This document shows positions 41,213 to 51,016 of a DNA stretch of 51,016 nucleotides, piece after piece. Source of the stretch: Photobacterium damselae. GTDB taxonomy: Bacteria > Pseudomonadota > Gammaproteobacteria > Enterobacterales > Vibrionaceae. Under the pieces are notes generated by a model, which was not told where the DNA came from, made no database searches, and worked only from the letters and a program-made list of their open reading frames with translations. Location of the stretch: positions 1 through 51,016 of the forward strand of contig NZ_PYOG01000027.1 in assembly GCF_003026815.1 (NCBI RefSeq), in the 5' to 3' direction. The translations under genes were made by a program, and so were the position numbers. The stretch's first letter is position 1. Every line of letters begins with the position of its first letter.

Positions 41213-43180
41213 TTATTTCTTCGCTGATAGATCTAGATTATAAACGGCAAAGCCCACTTTATCGGTACCAACTTGTTTCATTGGGTACTGACCTTTTTCT
41301 TTAATAAACTCAGCCGCTTTTTCTGTTGGTGAGGTTTCAAAAGTAATGGTAACTGGTTTCTCGCTCTTAATTGGCCTGAAGTGCCAGTTATTGTCAGCAC
41401 TTGGTACAACTTGACCTTTCTCTTTGCTCACACGGCTGATGTACTCGGCAAGTACGGTGCGGTTTTCATCAGGAGCGGCAAAAGCAATATGCTTCTCACC
41501 TGTACCGGCAAACTTACCGCTGTATGCGCGATAGTTGTTGGTCGCAATAATAAAGGCTTGTTTTGGATCAACCGCTTTACCATTGAACTCAAGATCTTTG
41601 ATACGGTGCGAGTCTGGATTGATCAGCTTACATTCACCGTCGTAACGAGCTGGCTGGGTTAGATCAATGTTGTAAGTTACGCCATCAATTACGTCAAAGT
41701 TATAAGTACGGAAACCTTCCCAGTTGATCAGACCTTGAGGCTCTGTTTTATTTGGATCGATTTGATTGAACTGACCTGCTGAGCACTCTAACCACTCTTT
41801 CACATCTTGGCCACTCACTTTAAGAGCAACTAGAGTGTTAGGGTATAAGTATAAGTCTGCCGCGTTACGGAAAGTCAGCTCACCTTGTTCTACTTCGGTA
41901 AAGTTTGTTGGATCGTTACCACGGCCGCCTGCTTTAAATGGTGCTGCTGCAGAAAGAACTGGGATATCCGCTAGATCTGGGTCACCTTGAATAAAGCGTT
42001 CAACATAATCTTTTTGTGCTAGGTTAACGATCTGTACAGTAGGATCGTCTTGAACTAACGCAAGGAAGCTGTACATCTCATCGCTTGCTTTACCGAGTGG
42101 CTGATTTACAAAATCACGAGTGGCATTGTGATCGACTTTAACTGCGGCAACCAGTTTCGGATCGGCATCGACAATAGGTTTGTTCTTGGCCATATCAAAA
42201 ATTGGACGAGCTTCAGTTTGAGCATCAATAACTTTCCAGCTATCACCTTGTTTATCTAATACTAGATCCATTACACCTACGTGATCGCCCCAGCGACCTG
42301 GCATAACGGCAGGAATACCGTTGATTGTTCCTTTCTTAATATCAGCACCAGGCAGTTTGGCAAAATCTTTACCTGGGAAAACTGCGTGAGAGTGACCAAA
42401 TGCAATGGCATCAATGCCTTTTACTTGAGTTAAGTAATACACTGAGTTTTCAGCCATAACCTTGTAAGGATCGGCAGATACACCAGAGTGTGGAATTGCA
42501 ATAATGATATCGGCACCTTCCGCCTTCATTTGCGGAATAAATTTCTCTGCAGTTTGCTTGATATCTTTAGCTTCTACCTTACCTTCTAAGTTCTTTTTAT
42601 CCCAAACCATGATTTGAGGTGGAACAAAGCCGATATAACCCACTTTAATTTGGTGTGCTTTACCATCGGTATCGGTGAACGTATGTGTTTTGATAAGGTA
42701 TGGAGTAAATAGGTTCTTACCGGTTTTTAAGTCGTACACGTTGGCGTTAACGTATGGGAAGGTTGCCCCTTCAAGACTGGTTTTTAGAAAATCGAGACCA
42801 TAGTTAAATTCGTGGTTACCAATATTACCCACTTCGTAATCCAGTTGGTTCATCACCTTATATACAGGATGAACTTCGCCTTTCTTAATGCCTTTTGCTG
42901 CCATGTAGTCACCCATTGGACTACCTTGTAGCAAGTCACCATTATCTACCAAGATAGCATTTGGCACTTCATCACGCGCCTTTTCTACCAAAGTTGCAGT
43001 ACGAACCAAACCGGTTTTTTCCGTTGGTTTATCTTTGTAGTAGTCGTAATCCATTACGTTGGTATGGATATCTGTCGTTTCCAGAATACGTAGTTTAATC
43101 GTTTCTGCAGTAGCCGGACCTGCAATCGCAAGTAGGCCACCAAGTACCGCAATAGAAAGTGGCTTGGCAGATAGTTTCAT
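41213..43180 (-). CDS. cpdB: 2',3'-cyclic-nucleotide 2'-phosphodiesterase/3'-nucleotidase CpdB
   Basis: This periplasmic enzyme hydrolyses 2',3'-cyclic nucleotides from RNA breakdown and then 3'-nucleotides. From the ATG at 43180 the 655-aa protein has a signal peptide ([20 protein letters not shown], cleavage after PATA). Its metallophosphatase motifs are [47 protein letters not shown] and AFGHSHAVF. The 5'-nucleotidase C-terminal domain follows ([19 protein letters not shown]). The ATGs at 43228, 43204 and 43198 lie upstream, but the GGAGC site and signal peptide favour 43180. In E. coli cpdB is next to cysQ, and here it neighbours the cys operon. Confidence 0.94.
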   Translation of the reverse strand: MKLSAKPLSIAVLGGLLAIAGPATAETIKLRILETTDIHTNVMDYDYYKDKPTEKTGLVRTATLVEKARDEVPNAILVDNGDLLQGSPMGDYMAAKGIKKGEVHPVYKVMNQLDYEVGNIGNHEFNYGLDFLKTSLEGATFPYVNANVYDLKTGKNLFTPYLIKTHTFTDTDGKAHQIKVGYIGFVPPQIMVWDKKNLEGKVEAKDIKQTAEKFIPQMKAEGADIIIAIPHSGVSADPYKVMAENSVYYLTQVKGIDAIAFGHSHAVFPGKDFAKLPGADIKKGTINGIPAVMPGRWGDHVGVMDLVLDKQGDSWKVIDAQTEARPIFDMAKNKPIVDADPKLVAAVKVDHNATRDFVNQPLGKASDEMYSFLALVQDDPTVQIVNLAQKDYVERFIQGDPDLADIPVLSAAAPFKAGGRGNDPTNFTEVEQGELTFRNAADLYLYPNTLVALKVSGQDVKEWLECSAGQFNQIDPNKTEPQGLINWEGFRTYNFDVIDGVTYNIDLTQPARYDGECKLINPDSHRIKDLEFNGKAVDPKQAFIIATNNYRAYSGKFAGTGEKHIAFAAPDENRTVLAEYISRVSKEKGQVVPSADNNWHFRPIKSEKPVTITFETSPTEKAAEFIKEKGQYPMKQVGTDKVGFAVYNLDLSAKK

Positions 43181-43580
43181 TGTTTGCTCCAAAAACATAG
43201 ACATAGAAAAGCGTGGCAAAAGTAGCAAATTTTTGCCGCAAGAAATGTGAACTGATCGTTTAATTGTGCTTAAGCTCTCGAAATTATCGCTATCTGTGAC
43301 TTAAGTAGGTTTAAAAAGCAGCAAAGGAGAGCCAAACGATTGCCATATTCATTTCGCTTCTTAATAAGAATTGGCTATAAGTTAATCTTTTTTCATTAGA
43401 TAAACAGGAAATTATTGGCTTCCTTCCTGTATTTTTCTCTCAGAGTTACAAATTCGTTCCTTTTCTTATGATGTTTTATTCCAGCCAAACTTTTTGGAAT
43501 AAAAAAGATAATTTTAGAATTTCCGGCAATAACTATCCCTTCTTATAGTGGTTAACAGTTCAGGAAGATAGGAAACGGTT
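43181..43580. promoter_or_regulatory. Intergenic region between cpdB and cysG operon
   Basis: A divergent 400-bp region. On the plus strand TTCCGG (43521-43526), 17 nt and TATAGT (43544-43549) form a weak promoter 32 nt before cysG. The poor -35 fits activation by CysB, as for other cys operons, but I could not confirm a CysB site. The stretch TATCCCTTCTTATAG over the -10 is reminiscent of CysB-bound sequences. The cpdB promoter must lie on the other side; none stood out. Confidence 0.45.
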
Positions 43581-44990
43581 ATGGAATACCTCCCCATTTT
43601 TGCCGATATCAATCGACGTCCATGCTTAGTTGTAGGTGGTGGTGAGGTTGCTTGGCGTAAGACGCAAATGTTATTGCAGGCTGGTGCAAATGTGCATCTA
43701 GTAGCAAAGAGTGTTAGCCCCGAAATACAAGCCGCAATTACCAATCAACAAGTGGTACTACTGGCTGATTCATTTTCCCCTGAGTTGTTGAATGGCATGT
43801 TTTTAGCGATTGCAGCAACAGATTCTAAAGCGGTAAATACGTTGGTTTATCAAGCGGCAAATCAACGTCAGATTTTGGTTAATGTGGTTGATGATACACA
43901 ACGTTGCAGCTTTATTGTTCCTTCTATTATTGATCGCTCGCCTATTGTGATTGCTATCTCATCGGCAGGAAAGGCGCCAGTATTGGCTCGATTGGTACGA
44001 GAAAAATTAGAAACGTTATTGCCGCAGCATCTTGGCAAAATGGCTCAGGTAGCAGGGGAGTTTCGTGCTCAGCTAAAGCAAGTATTACCTTCTTTTTCTG
44101 CGCGTCGACATTTTTGGGAGCAAGCCTTCCGTGGCCGTTTTGCTCAGCTGATTGCCAGTAATAATATCGAGCAAGCTAAGGCAGAGCTCATCACGCTTTC
44201 ATATCAATCTAATCCAGTCGGTCATGTTTCTCTGGTTGGGGCCGGTCCTGGCGATCCCGATCTTTTGACCCTAAAGGCATTACAACAGATGCAACAAGCG
44301 GATGTGGTGCTCTATGACCAACTTGTTTCGCCTCAAATTTTAGAATTAGTTCGCCGTGAGGCTCAGCTTGTTTCTGTCGGTAAAAAAGCGGGTTGTCATA
44401 GTGTTCCCCAAGAACAAACCAACCAATTGTTAGTGGCGTTTGCATTACAGGGTAAAAAAGTAGTGCGTTTAAAAGGAGGCGATCCCTTTATTTTTGGCCG
44501 CGGAGGAGAAGAGCTGGAAGTCTTGGTGGAACATGGAATTGAGTTTGATGTGGTTCCGGGTATTACTGCGGCAGCTGGGGCAACCAGTTATGCCGGTATT
44601 CCGTTGACTCATCGTGATTATGCTCAAAGTGCAATGTTTATTACCGGCCATTTAAAACAAGAACAAGATGATCTGGATTGGAGCACGCTTGCTCGAGGAC
44701 GACAAACGTTAGTGATTTATATGGGACTACTTAAGTCATCTTATATTCAACAACAGCTCTTAGCTTATGGGCGATCTAGTCATACCCCTATCGCGATTAT
44801 TGAACGAGGAACCCAAGCTGAACAAAAAGTGCTGGTAGGGCAATTATCGCAGTTATCAGAATTGGCAAAGCAGGCCCAGTCGCCATCTTTGATTGTGATT
44901 GGAGAAGTTGTTGCTCTTCAGTCGAAATTGCAATGGTTTAATCAAACACAATCACAGCCATCATCTGCAGCTGTTGTGAACTTGGTATAA
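43581..44990 (+). CDS. cysG: Siroheme synthase CysG
   Basis: CysG is a trifunctional enzyme: uroporphyrinogen III methyltransferase, precorrin-2 dehydrogenase and ferrochelatase. It makes the siroheme of CysI. The 469-aa protein has an N-terminal NAD-binding [20 protein letters not shown] and a C-terminal SAM methyltransferase with [33 protein letters not shown] and [20 protein letters not shown]. It opens the operon cysG-cysD-cysN-permease-cysC-cysQ. Confidence 0.95.
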   Translation: MEYLPIFADINRRPCLVVGGGEVAWRKTQMLLQAGANVHLVAKSVSPEIQAAITNQQVVLLADSFSPELLNGMFLAIAATDSKAVNTLVYQAANQRQILVNVVDDTQRCSFIVPSIIDRSPIVIAISSAGKAPVLARLVREKLETLLPQHLGKMAQVAGEFRAQLKQVLPSFSARRHFWEQAFRGRFAQLIASNNIEQAKAELITLSYQSNPVGHVSLVGAGPGDPDLLTLKALQQMQQADVVLYDQLVSPQILELVRREAQLVSVGKKAGCHSVPQEQTNQLLVAFALQGKKVVRLKGGDPFIFGRGGEELEVLVEHGIEFDVVPGITAAAGATSYAGIPLTHRDYAQSAMFITGHLKQEQDDLDWSTLARGRQTLVIYMGLLKSSYIQQQLLAYGRSSHTPIAIIERGTQAEQKVLVGQLSQLSELAKQAQSPSLIVIGEVVALQSKLQWFNQTQSQPSSAAVVNLV

Positions 44991-45002
44991 ATGGAGACAG
45001 TC

Positions 45003-45911
45003 ATGGATTTAGCACGTTTAACCCACCTCAAACAGTTAGAAGCAGAAAGTATTCATATTATTCGTGAAGTCGCCGCTGAGTTTGATAATCCGGTAATGAT
45101 GTACTCAATTGGTAAAGATTCATCGGTCATGCTGCATTTGGCTCGCAAAGCCTTTTATCCAGGAAAGATCCCATTTCCACTGCTTCATGTCGATACTGAT
45201 TGGAAGTTTCGCGAGATGATCGAATTTCGAGATCGTACAGCAAAGAAATACGGTTTTGAGTTATTAGTACATAAAAATCCAGAAGGGTTAGCGATGGGGG
45301 TGGGGCCGTTTACACATGGTTCATCTAAACACACCGACATTATGAAAACCCAAGCACTAAAGCAGGCATTAAATCAGTATGGCTTTGATGCTGCATTTGG
45401 TGGTGCTCGTCGCGATGAAGAGAAATCTCGGGCTAAAGAGCGGGTTTATTCTTTCCGTGATGAAAATCATACTTGGGATCCCAAAAATCAGCGCCCTGAG
45501 TTATGGCGTACTTATAACGGTCAAATTAATAAAGGTGAGAGCATTCGAGTATTCCCCCTTTCAAATTGGACTGAGCTGGATATTTGGCAATATATCTATC
45601 TTGAAAATATTGAAATTGTTCCATTGTATTTGGCCGATAAGCGCCCTGTGGTTGAGCGAGATGGCATGTTAATTATGGTCGATGATGAGCGAATGCCACT
45701 TACTGATAGCGATAAAGTGGAGCAGAAGAGTGTCCGTTTTAGAACGCTTGGCTGTTATCCCTTAACTGGAGCTATTGAATCAACGGCAACCACATTACCT
45801 GAAATAATTGAAGAGATGCTGGTGGCGACATCCAGTGAGCGCCAAGGTCGAGCCATTGATCATGACCAATCGGGCTCAATGGAGCTAAAAAAACGTCAGG
45901 GATATTTCTAA
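45003..45911 (+). CDS. cysD: Sulfate adenylyltransferase subunit 2, CysD
   Basis: CysD makes APS from ATP and sulfate, driven by GTP hydrolysis in CysN. The ATG at 45003 ([18 protein letters not shown]) has GGAG at 44993-44996 and gives 302 aa, the E. coli length. An ATG at 44991 in frame directly after cysG is the alternative. Motifs are the PP-loop [29 protein letters not shown] and [16 protein letters not shown]. Confidence 0.95.
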   Translation: MDLARLTHLKQLEAESIHIIREVAAEFDNPVMMYSIGKDSSVMLHLARKAFYPGKIPFPLLHVDTDWKFREMIEFRDRTAKKYGFELLVHKNPEGLAMGVGPFTHGSSKHTDIMKTQALKQALNQYGFDAAFGGARRDEEKSRAKERVYSFRDENHTWDPKNQRPELWRTYNGQINKGESIRVFPLSNWTELDIWQYIYLENIEIVPLYLADKRPVVERDGMLIMVDDERMPLTDSDKVEQKSVRFRTLGCYPLTGAIESTATTLPEIIEEMLVATSSERQGRAIDHDQSGSMELKKRQGYF

Positions 45912-45922
45912 GGAGAGAGCAG

Positions 45923-47347
45923 ATGAACCACGCAATTCAACAACAGGTTGCCGAGCTTGGCATTGAAGCTTATCTCGACCAACATCAAAATAAATCATTA
46001 TTACGCTTTTTAACCTGCGGCTCGGTTGATGATGGTAAAAGTACCCTGATTGGGCGTTTACTGCATGATTCCCAGCAAATCTATGAAGATCAATTAGCGG
46101 CGATTCATGCTGACAGCCAAAAAGTTGGAACAACCGGAGAAAAACCTGATTTGGCTTTGTTGGTGGACGGACTGCAAGCTGAGCGTGAACAAGGGATTAC
46201 TATCGACGTTGCTTACCGTTATTTTTCTACTCAAAAGCGCAAATTTATTATTGCCGATACACCAGGGCACGAGCAGTACACGCGAAATATGGCGACAGGC
46301 GCTTCAACTTGTGATGTTGCGGTTATTTTGATTGATGCTCGTAAAGGAATTCTCGATCAGACCCGTCGTCACTCTTATATCGCATCTTTGCTTGGGATCC
46401 GTCATTTTATTGTAGCGATCAATAAAATGGATTTGATCGACTTTGATCCCAAGGTGTTTGCTCAGATCTCACAACAGTATTTAGAGTTTGCCCAACAATT
46501 GGATCCCAATATTGAGATAACGTTTATTCCATTATCTGCTCTTGAGGGGGATAACGTTGTTGAATTAAGTGCAAAGACACCTTGGTATCAAGGGAGCTCA
46601 TTATTGGCAGTTTTAGAGCAAGTTGAAGTTAACCACTCATTAGCACAACAAGTGATGCGCTTTCCTGTGCAGTATGTTAATCGTCCTCATCTTGATTTTC
46701 GTGGTTTTGCGGGCACATTGGCCTCAGGTACGTTAACTGTAGGAGATAAGGTTAAGGTACTTCCGTCGGAAAAAGAATCTTATATCGAACGTATTGTGAC
46801 GTTTGATGGTGATCTACCGCAAGCCGTAGCGGGGCAAGCGATTACAGTGACTTTAACCGATGAAATTGATATCAGTCGAGGTGATACGCTCGTTGCAGCC
46901 TCAGAGTCTGTAACCTTAGCAAATCAAGTATTGGCTGATATTGTCTGGATGGCTGAGTCGCCGTTAACCGTTGGCCGTGAATACGATATTAAAATTGCAG
47001 GTAATAAAACCCAAGGCCAAGTCATTGGATTTGAACATCAGATTGATATTAATAAGTTAACTCAATTTAGCACGGAGCAACTGTCTCTCAATGGTATTGC
47101 ACTCGCAAAAGTGAAATTCAATAAAACCTTAGCTATTGACAGTTACCAAGCGTGTAAAGATACCGGTGGCTTTATTATTATCGATCGCTTAACCAATGTT
47201 ACTGTTGGTGCTGGCATGGTTCGTCAGCCGTTAGAAAATAATCAAACCCAAGCTAATTTCTCTCAATTTGAATTGGAGTTAAACGCGCTTATTCGTAAGC
47301 ATTTTCCGCACTGGAACAGCTCTGATATCAGTAAATTGTTAGGGTAG
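45923..47347 (+). CDS. cysN: Sulfate adenylyltransferase subunit 1, CysN (GTPase)
   Basis: The 474-aa GTPase subunit has [33 protein letters not shown] and [10 protein letters not shown] motifs and EF-Tu-like beta-barrel domains. There is no fused CysC kinase domain, and cysC is a separate gene two positions downstream. The gap from cysD is 11 nt. Confidence 0.95.
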   Translation: MNHAIQQQVAELGIEAYLDQHQNKSLLRFLTCGSVDDGKSTLIGRLLHDSQQIYEDQLAAIHADSQKVGTTGEKPDLALLVDGLQAEREQGITIDVAYRYFSTQKRKFIIADTPGHEQYTRNMATGASTCDVAVILIDARKGILDQTRRHSYIASLLGIRHFIVAINKMDLIDFDPKVFAQISQQYLEFAQQLDPNIEITFIPLSALEGDNVVELSAKTPWYQGSSLLAVLEQVEVNHSLAQQVMRFPVQYVNRPHLDFRGFAGTLASGTLTVGDKVKVLPSEKESYIERIVTFDGDLPQAVAGQAITVTLTDEIDISRGDTLVAASESVTLANQVLADIVWMAESPLTVGREYDIKIAGNKTQGQVIGFEHQIDINKLTQFSTEQLSLNGIALAKVKFNKTLAIDSYQACKDTGGFIIIDRLTNVTVGAGMVRQPLENNQTQANFSQFELELNALIRKHFPHWNSSDISKLLG

Positions 47348-47353
47348 CGGCTG

Positions 47354-49090
47354 ATGAGTTGGGAGCAAGGAGCGGTATTATCCATGTTGTTAGTTTTGGT
47401 CATTGCTTTAGTGGTGACCAAGATTAAGCCTGCATGGTTATTTGCGGGCATTGCATTCATCGCTTACCAAAGTAATTTACTGTCATTGCCTGAGCTTGCC
47501 GGGAATTTTACTAATAGCTCTCTGCTGACCTTAGTTTTATTGATTCTAATTTCAATTGCGCTAGAGAAAACGCGCTTGATCAGTTGGGTTGGATTACAAA
47601 TTTCCCAAGGATCCCACTCTAAAGTTGTTACTAAACTCGGCCTTTCTACTGCTATCTTATCGTCTTTAACCAATAATACAGCAGTGGTGGTTTCTCTAAT
47701 CGGTGCGGTTAAACGAAACCAACGTCATGCTCCCTCCAAGCTCTTATTGCCTTTGTCGTATGCGGCTATTTTAGGCGGGACTTTAACGCTAATCGGCACA
47801 TCAACAAATCTGATTGTAAATAGTTTTGTAGAAAATGCAGGATTGCCCAGTTTAAGCTTTTTCGCCCCATCTGGAATTGGTTTAGCAGTGCTGGTGGTCG
47901 GGTTGTTTGTCTTGATCCCCCTAAGTTATAGCCTGCCTACTTACGATGATGATCATGATGATTCATTACCTTATTTTCTTGAAGCAACCGTAGCGTCACA
48001 TTCGCAGTTGATTGGTAAAAGTGTCACAGATAATGGTCTACGTGCATTGCGTCGATTGTTTCTTGCCGAGATCATTCGAGAGGGGAGAACCATTGCTCCT
48101 GTGTGTCCTGATACTGAATTGGTTGCCAATGATCGTTTACTTTTTTGCGGTGATATTGACAGTGTTACTACCTTACAAGAGATCCATGGCTTAGAGCTTT
48201 TTGGACAGCATCACCTTAATGGGCAATCAATGTTAGAGATGGTGGTGAGTCATTCTGGCCATTTATGTGGTAAGACGTTAAAACAGACCGATTTTCGAGA
48301 GCGTTTTGATGGTGTTGTTGTTGCAATTCGTCGTGGTCATGAACGCTTAGCAGGCGGGCTTGGCAATATTCGCCTGGAAGCTGGGGATACGCTTGTGATT
48401 GTGCCGGGGAAGACCTTCTTTACTAATAGAGCTCAACTTTCACGTGAGTTTGTCCTGTTTAATGGTCTTGATTCCAGTGCCCGTTTTGATCAAAGAAAGA
48501 GTGCGCTAGTTCTGGTTAGCTTTATATCGGTGATTGCATTAGCGCTTTTAAATTGGGTTCCCCTGCTAAAAGGATTGGCTATCCTTTTAGTGGGATTACT
48601 CGCTTTTGGCATGATCTCACTGGCTGAAATCCGCCGTCGTTTTCCTATCGATATTATTGTTATTGTCGGTTCGGCCTTATCTCTTGCTCAGTTAATGTTA
48701 AGTACGGGTCTTTCGCAACGGCTGGGTGATGCTTTAATAACGGCATTTAACGGTTTTGGCGTCTATGGTGGATTGATTGCTGTCTATCTATTGACTTTAG
48801 TTCTTACTGAGCTGATTACCAATAATGCAGCAGCTGCTCTCGCTTTTCCCATCGGTTATAGTTTGGCCTTAGGATACGGTGTGGATCCTATGCCTTTTAT
48901 TATGGCCGTTCTTTTTGGCGCTAGTGCCAGTTTCATTTCACCCTATGGTTATCAAACTAATTTATTGGTCTATAGCGTAGGGAATTATCAGCTACGTGAT
49001 TTTATTAAATTGGGATTGCCGCTCTCTTTAGTTTATTCCAGCACTGTACTTGTGCTTATTCCTCTATTTTTCCCATTTTCTGCCTCTTAA
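47354..49090 (+). CDS. SLC13-family permease with two RCK_C domains, likely sulfate transporter
   Basis: The 578-aa membrane protein has about 10-12 membrane segments in two blocks (about 5-205 and 385-575). Between them lie two soluble RCK_C/TrkA-C-like domains (about 205-285 and 290-370; LEATVASHSQLIGKSVTDNG and MVVSHSGHLCGKTLKQTD). Family signatures are SSLTNNTAVV and GTSTNLIVN in the first block and ELITNNAAAALAFPI near the end. Its place between cysN and cysC makes sulfate the likely substrate, with sodium as the probable driving ion. It starts 6 nt after cysN. Confidence 0.9.
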   Translation: MSWEQGAVLSMLLVLVIALVVTKIKPAWLFAGIAFIAYQSNLLSLPELAGNFTNSSLLTLVLLILISIALEKTRLISWVGLQISQGSHSKVVTKLGLSTAILSSLTNNTAVVVSLIGAVKRNQRHAPSKLLLPLSYAAILGGTLTLIGTSTNLIVNSFVENAGLPSLSFFAPSGIGLAVLVVGLFVLIPLSYSLPTYDDDHDDSLPYFLEATVASHSQLIGKSVTDNGLRALRRLFLAEIIREGRTIAPVCPDTELVANDRLLFCGDIDSVTTLQEIHGLELFGQHHLNGQSMLEMVVSHSGHLCGKTLKQTDFRERFDGVVVAIRRGHERLAGGLGNIRLEAGDTLVIVPGKTFFTNRAQLSREFVLFNGLDSSARFDQRKSALVLVSFISVIALALLNWVPLLKGLAILLVGLLAFGMISLAEIRRRFPIDIIVIVGSALSLAQLMLSTGLSQRLGDALITAFNGFGVYGGLIAVYLLTLVLTELITNNAAAALAFPIGYSLALGYGVDPMPFIMAVLFGASASFISPYGYQTNLLVYSVGNYQLRDFIKLGLPLSLVYSSTVLVLIPLFFPFSAS

Positions 49091-49108
49091 TTAATAAGGA
49101 GTGTTGCA

Positions 49109-49726
49109 ATGACTTCAGTTTTAGTCAAAGACAATGTGATTTGGCATCAGCATTTAGTCAATAAACAGATACGAGGAGAGCTGAAACAACAGCGCCCCTG
49201 CATTCTCTGGTTTACCGGTTTAAGTGGCGCGGGTAAATCGACGATAGCAGGTGCATTAGAAAAGGAATTGGTTCAGCGTGGCTACCATACTTATCTGCTT
49301 GATGGTGATAATGTTCGCCATGGGTTATGCCGGGATTTGGGCTTTTCTATTGAAGATAGAAGGGAAAATATTCGTCGTATAGGAGAGGTTGCAGCATTAA
49401 TGGCTGATGCTGGACTGATTGTACTTAGTGCATTTATTTCGCCAGAACGGAGAGAACGTCAGTTAGTTCGTGATTTAGTGGCAGATGGTGAGTTTATTGA
49501 AGTGTTTGTCGATACCTCATTAGTTGAATGTGAGCGGCGTGATCCTAAGGGGTTATATAAAAAGGCCAGAGCTGGTGAAATTAAACAATTCACGGGCATT
49601 GACTCTATTTATGAGAAACCGCTTGAGCCTGAGATCCATTTGGTTTCTGGTAGCGATAACCACATAGAAGATTTAGTATCGAAGTGTGTTGATGAGCTGT
49701 ACGCTCGCCATATTATTAGCAAATAG
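49109..49726 (+). CDS. cysC: Adenylylsulfate kinase CysC
   Basis: CysC phosphorylates APS to PAPS. The 205-aa protein has the P-loop [45 protein letters not shown] and [19 protein letters not shown] motifs. AAGGAG lies upstream of the ATG. It is part of the cysG-cysQ operon. Confidence 0.96.
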   Translation: MTSVLVKDNVIWHQHLVNKQIRGELKQQRPCILWFTGLSGAGKSTIAGALEKELVQRGYHTYLLDGDNVRHGLCRDLGFSIEDRRENIRRIGEVAALMADAGLIVLSAFISPERRERQLVRDLVADGEFIEVFVDTSLVECERRDPKGLYKKARAGEIKQFTGIDSIYEKPLEPEIHLVSGSDNHIEDLVSKCVDELYARHIISK

Positions 49727-49743
49727 TTCACAGGAGGTTTCTA

Positions 49744-50484
49744 TTGGCTATTTCACTCGATACGCTTCTTGCCATTGCAACTGATGCCGGCAATATCATC
49801 TTGCAACATTATCATGGCCAACTTTCGGTAGAGACAAAAGCCGACAATAGTCCAGTCACATCTGCTGATTTAGCTGCTAATGAAATAATTGTTAGTCGAT
49901 TACGTCAACTGACCCCCAATATCCCTATCCTATCTGAAGAGTTAATTCACCAAGATTGGTCTGTTCGCCAACAGTGGCAGCAATTTTGGCTAGTTGATCC
50001 ACTTGATGGTACGAAAGAGTTTATTCGTAAGAATGGTGAGTTCACCGTTAATATTGCGTTAGTTGAGCAAGGTAAACCTATTCTTAGTGTTGTTCATGCC
50101 CCGGCATTGCAAAAAAGTTGGATTGCAGATGGATCGCAGGCATGGCTTATTACATCAGCAACAAAAGAAGTATTAAAGGTTCGTCCAGCAACGGTACCAA
50201 CGGTTGTAGGAAGTCGTTCTCATCCATCTTCTGAATTGCAAGCGTATCTTACCCAGTTAGGTGAGCATAAGTTTATTGAAGTCGGTTCTTCATTAAAGTT
50301 CTGCTTAATTGCTGAAGGACGAGCTCATGTTTATCCTCGTCTAGGACCGACAATGATGTGGGATACCGCTGCAGGACAGTGCGTTCTTACAAGTGCTGGT
50401 GGTTCGGTCCAACTATTAGATGGTCAAACGTTGTCATATCATCGGCCAGAGCTATTGAATCCCTATTTCATTGCTCGAAATTAA
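49744..50484 (+). CDS. cysQ: 3'(2'),5'-bisphosphate nucleotidase CysQ
   Basis: CysQ removes PAP, the toxic by-product of PAPS reduction. The 246-aa product belongs to the inositol-monophosphatase fold with the metal motifs ILSEEL, WLVDPLDGTKEFIRKNGEFTVNIAL-type (residues about 79-103) and WDTAAGQCVL. The start is a TTG with a perfect AGGAGG at 49732-49737, 6 nt away. It is the last gene of the operon, ended by a strong terminator. Confidence 0.94.
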   Translation: MAISLDTLLAIATDAGNIILQHYHGQLSVETKADNSPVTSADLAANEIIVSRLRQLTPNIPILSEELIHQDWSVRQQWQQFWLVDPLDGTKEFIRKNGEFTVNIALVEQGKPILSVVHAPALQKSWIADGSQAWLITSATKEVLKVRPATVPTVVGSRSHPSSELQAYLTQLGEHKFIEVGSSLKFCLIAEGRAHVYPRLGPTMMWDTAAGQCVLTSAGGSVQLLDGQTLSYHRPELLNPYFIARN

Positions 50485-50499
50485 GTAATTTATATGATT

Positions 50500-50531
50500 A
50501 AAGGCCAAAAGTTTATATTTTGGCCTTTTTA
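50500..50531 (+). terminator. Terminator after cysQ
   Basis: AAAGGCCAAAA (50500-50510) pairs with TTTTGGCCTTT (50518-50528), followed by T. Confidence 0.9.
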
Positions 50532-50639
50532 TTTAAACAGGATGCTAACAGGGTGTTTTTATTGTTTTTTGATGTTTTACTAGTTGGTGTTGCAGTTTAA
50601 GTGATTAAAAATCAATGTGTTAATTCTGTTTTTTGGTTC

Positions 50640-50648
50640 TGTGGATAA
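50640..50648 (-). promoter_or_regulatory. Perfect DnaA box upstream of rrn promoter
   Basis: TGTGGATAA is the exact reverse complement of TTATCCACA. It lies about 180 nt upstream of the rrn -35. A lone box may be chance or may modulate rrn transcription. Confidence 0.6.
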
Positions 50649-50804
50649 CTTGTGCTTAAGTGGTGTGTAAGATGTTTGTTGGTCGTTTAGGGGGTAAAGT
50701 ACGATCTTTTTTTGATCATTTCATAATTTTTTCTTCTTCTATATAGATAAAGCAATAAAGTAAAAGTTAACTTATAAGGGACCAGACAAATAAAGGGCTG
50801 GCAG

Positions 50805-50860
50805 AAATTAATTTTAAAAAATGTGTTGACTTGAAAATTTATCACTGTATTATGCACCAC
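50805..50860 (+). promoter_or_regulatory. Ribosomal RNA operon P1 promoter with UP element
   Basis: TTGACT (50826-50831), a 16-nt spacer and TATTAT (50848-50853), followed by the GC-containing discriminator GCACCAC. An AT-tract (about 50805-50820) just upstream of the -35 fits an UP element. The layout is that of growth-rate- and ppGpp-controlled rrn promoters. Confidence 0.85.
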
Positions 50861-51016
50861 ATCGAGACGGGACAGCGGTTCCAAATCGATATTGTTCTTT
50901 AACAATTTGACCATGCAATCTGTGTGGGCACTCGTGAAATGATTTAGTCTAAAAGATTTAATCAATGAAACTGAGTGACCAAGTGATACGTAAGTATCAG
51001 CACAGTCAATTCATTC
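50861..51016 (+). other. rRNA operon leader with boxA, 16S gene beyond the window
   Basis: The transcribed leader contains TGTTCTTTAACA (50893-50904), a boxA-type antitermination element matching the standard TGCTCTTTAACA except for one base. More leader follows to the window end. The typical 16S start (AGAGTTTGATC) is not reached, so the rRNA gene lies outside. Confidence 0.85.

Overview
The window is a bacterial chromosome segment from a member of the Vibrionaceae, most likely Photobacterium or a close relative. The evidence is a moderately AT-rich base composition, the purA-motX pair (motX encodes a part of the sodium-driven polar flagellar motor), and gammaproteobacterial gene order throughout. 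Genus and species cannot be fixed from the sequence alone. Both edges lie in repeat-class DNA: a perfect tandem array of tRNA-Gly-like genes on the left and the promoter and leader of a ribosomal RNA operon on the right. The window may therefore be a whole assembly contig that stops at repeats.

Left end (1-1271): two identical 126-bp units each carry a tRNA-Gly(GCC)-like gene with an unusual 15-nt enlargement of the T arm. A terminator follows, then an AT-rich stretch with six consensus DnaA boxes plus near matches. E. coli carries its tRNA-Gly(GCC) genes glyVXY, the DnaA-titrating locus datA and then queG in this same order, so the stretch is a strong candidate for a datA equivalent.

1272-15108: a His/Cys-rich small protein of unknown function; queG; then tsaE-amiB-mutL-miaA-hfq-hflX-hflK-hflC (tRNA modification, cell-wall amidase, mismatch repair, RNA chaperone, ribosome-rescue GTPase, FtsH regulators); a DUF2065 protein, purA and motX. 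The nnr gene that usually lies between queG and tsaE is absent here.

15172-22015: the nitric-oxide module hmp/nsrR, divergent around a likely NsrR operator, then rnr-rlmB and the ribosomal operon rpsF-priB-rpsR-rplI with a structured S6:S18-type leader.

22103-33804: a DUF481 outer-membrane protein, dnaB, alr, a BamA/TamA-like barrel, a YjbQ-family protein, pgi, a cold-shock protein, a CheX-like protein, zur, dusA, pspG (with a sigma-54 promoter), a TIGR04219-type barrel and a 75-aa conserved-looking protein. The zur-dusA-pspG and dnaB-alr sets match E. coli neighbourhoods.

33985-50484: two assimilatory sulfate-reduction blocks. cysJ-cysI-cysH (sulfite reductase, PAPS reductase) is separated by DUF4870, DUF2780, fklB, a ytfB/oapA-like gene and cpdB from cysG-cysD-cysN-SLC13 permease-cysC-cysQ (siroheme, sulfate activation, uptake, PAP removal). 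Together they encode the route from sulfate to sulfide, with a single-protein permease in the operon instead of an ABC transporter.

Right end (50485-51016): a terminator, a perfect DnaA box, and a classic rrn P1 promoter with UP element, GC-rich discriminator and boxA. The 16S gene starts beyond the window.
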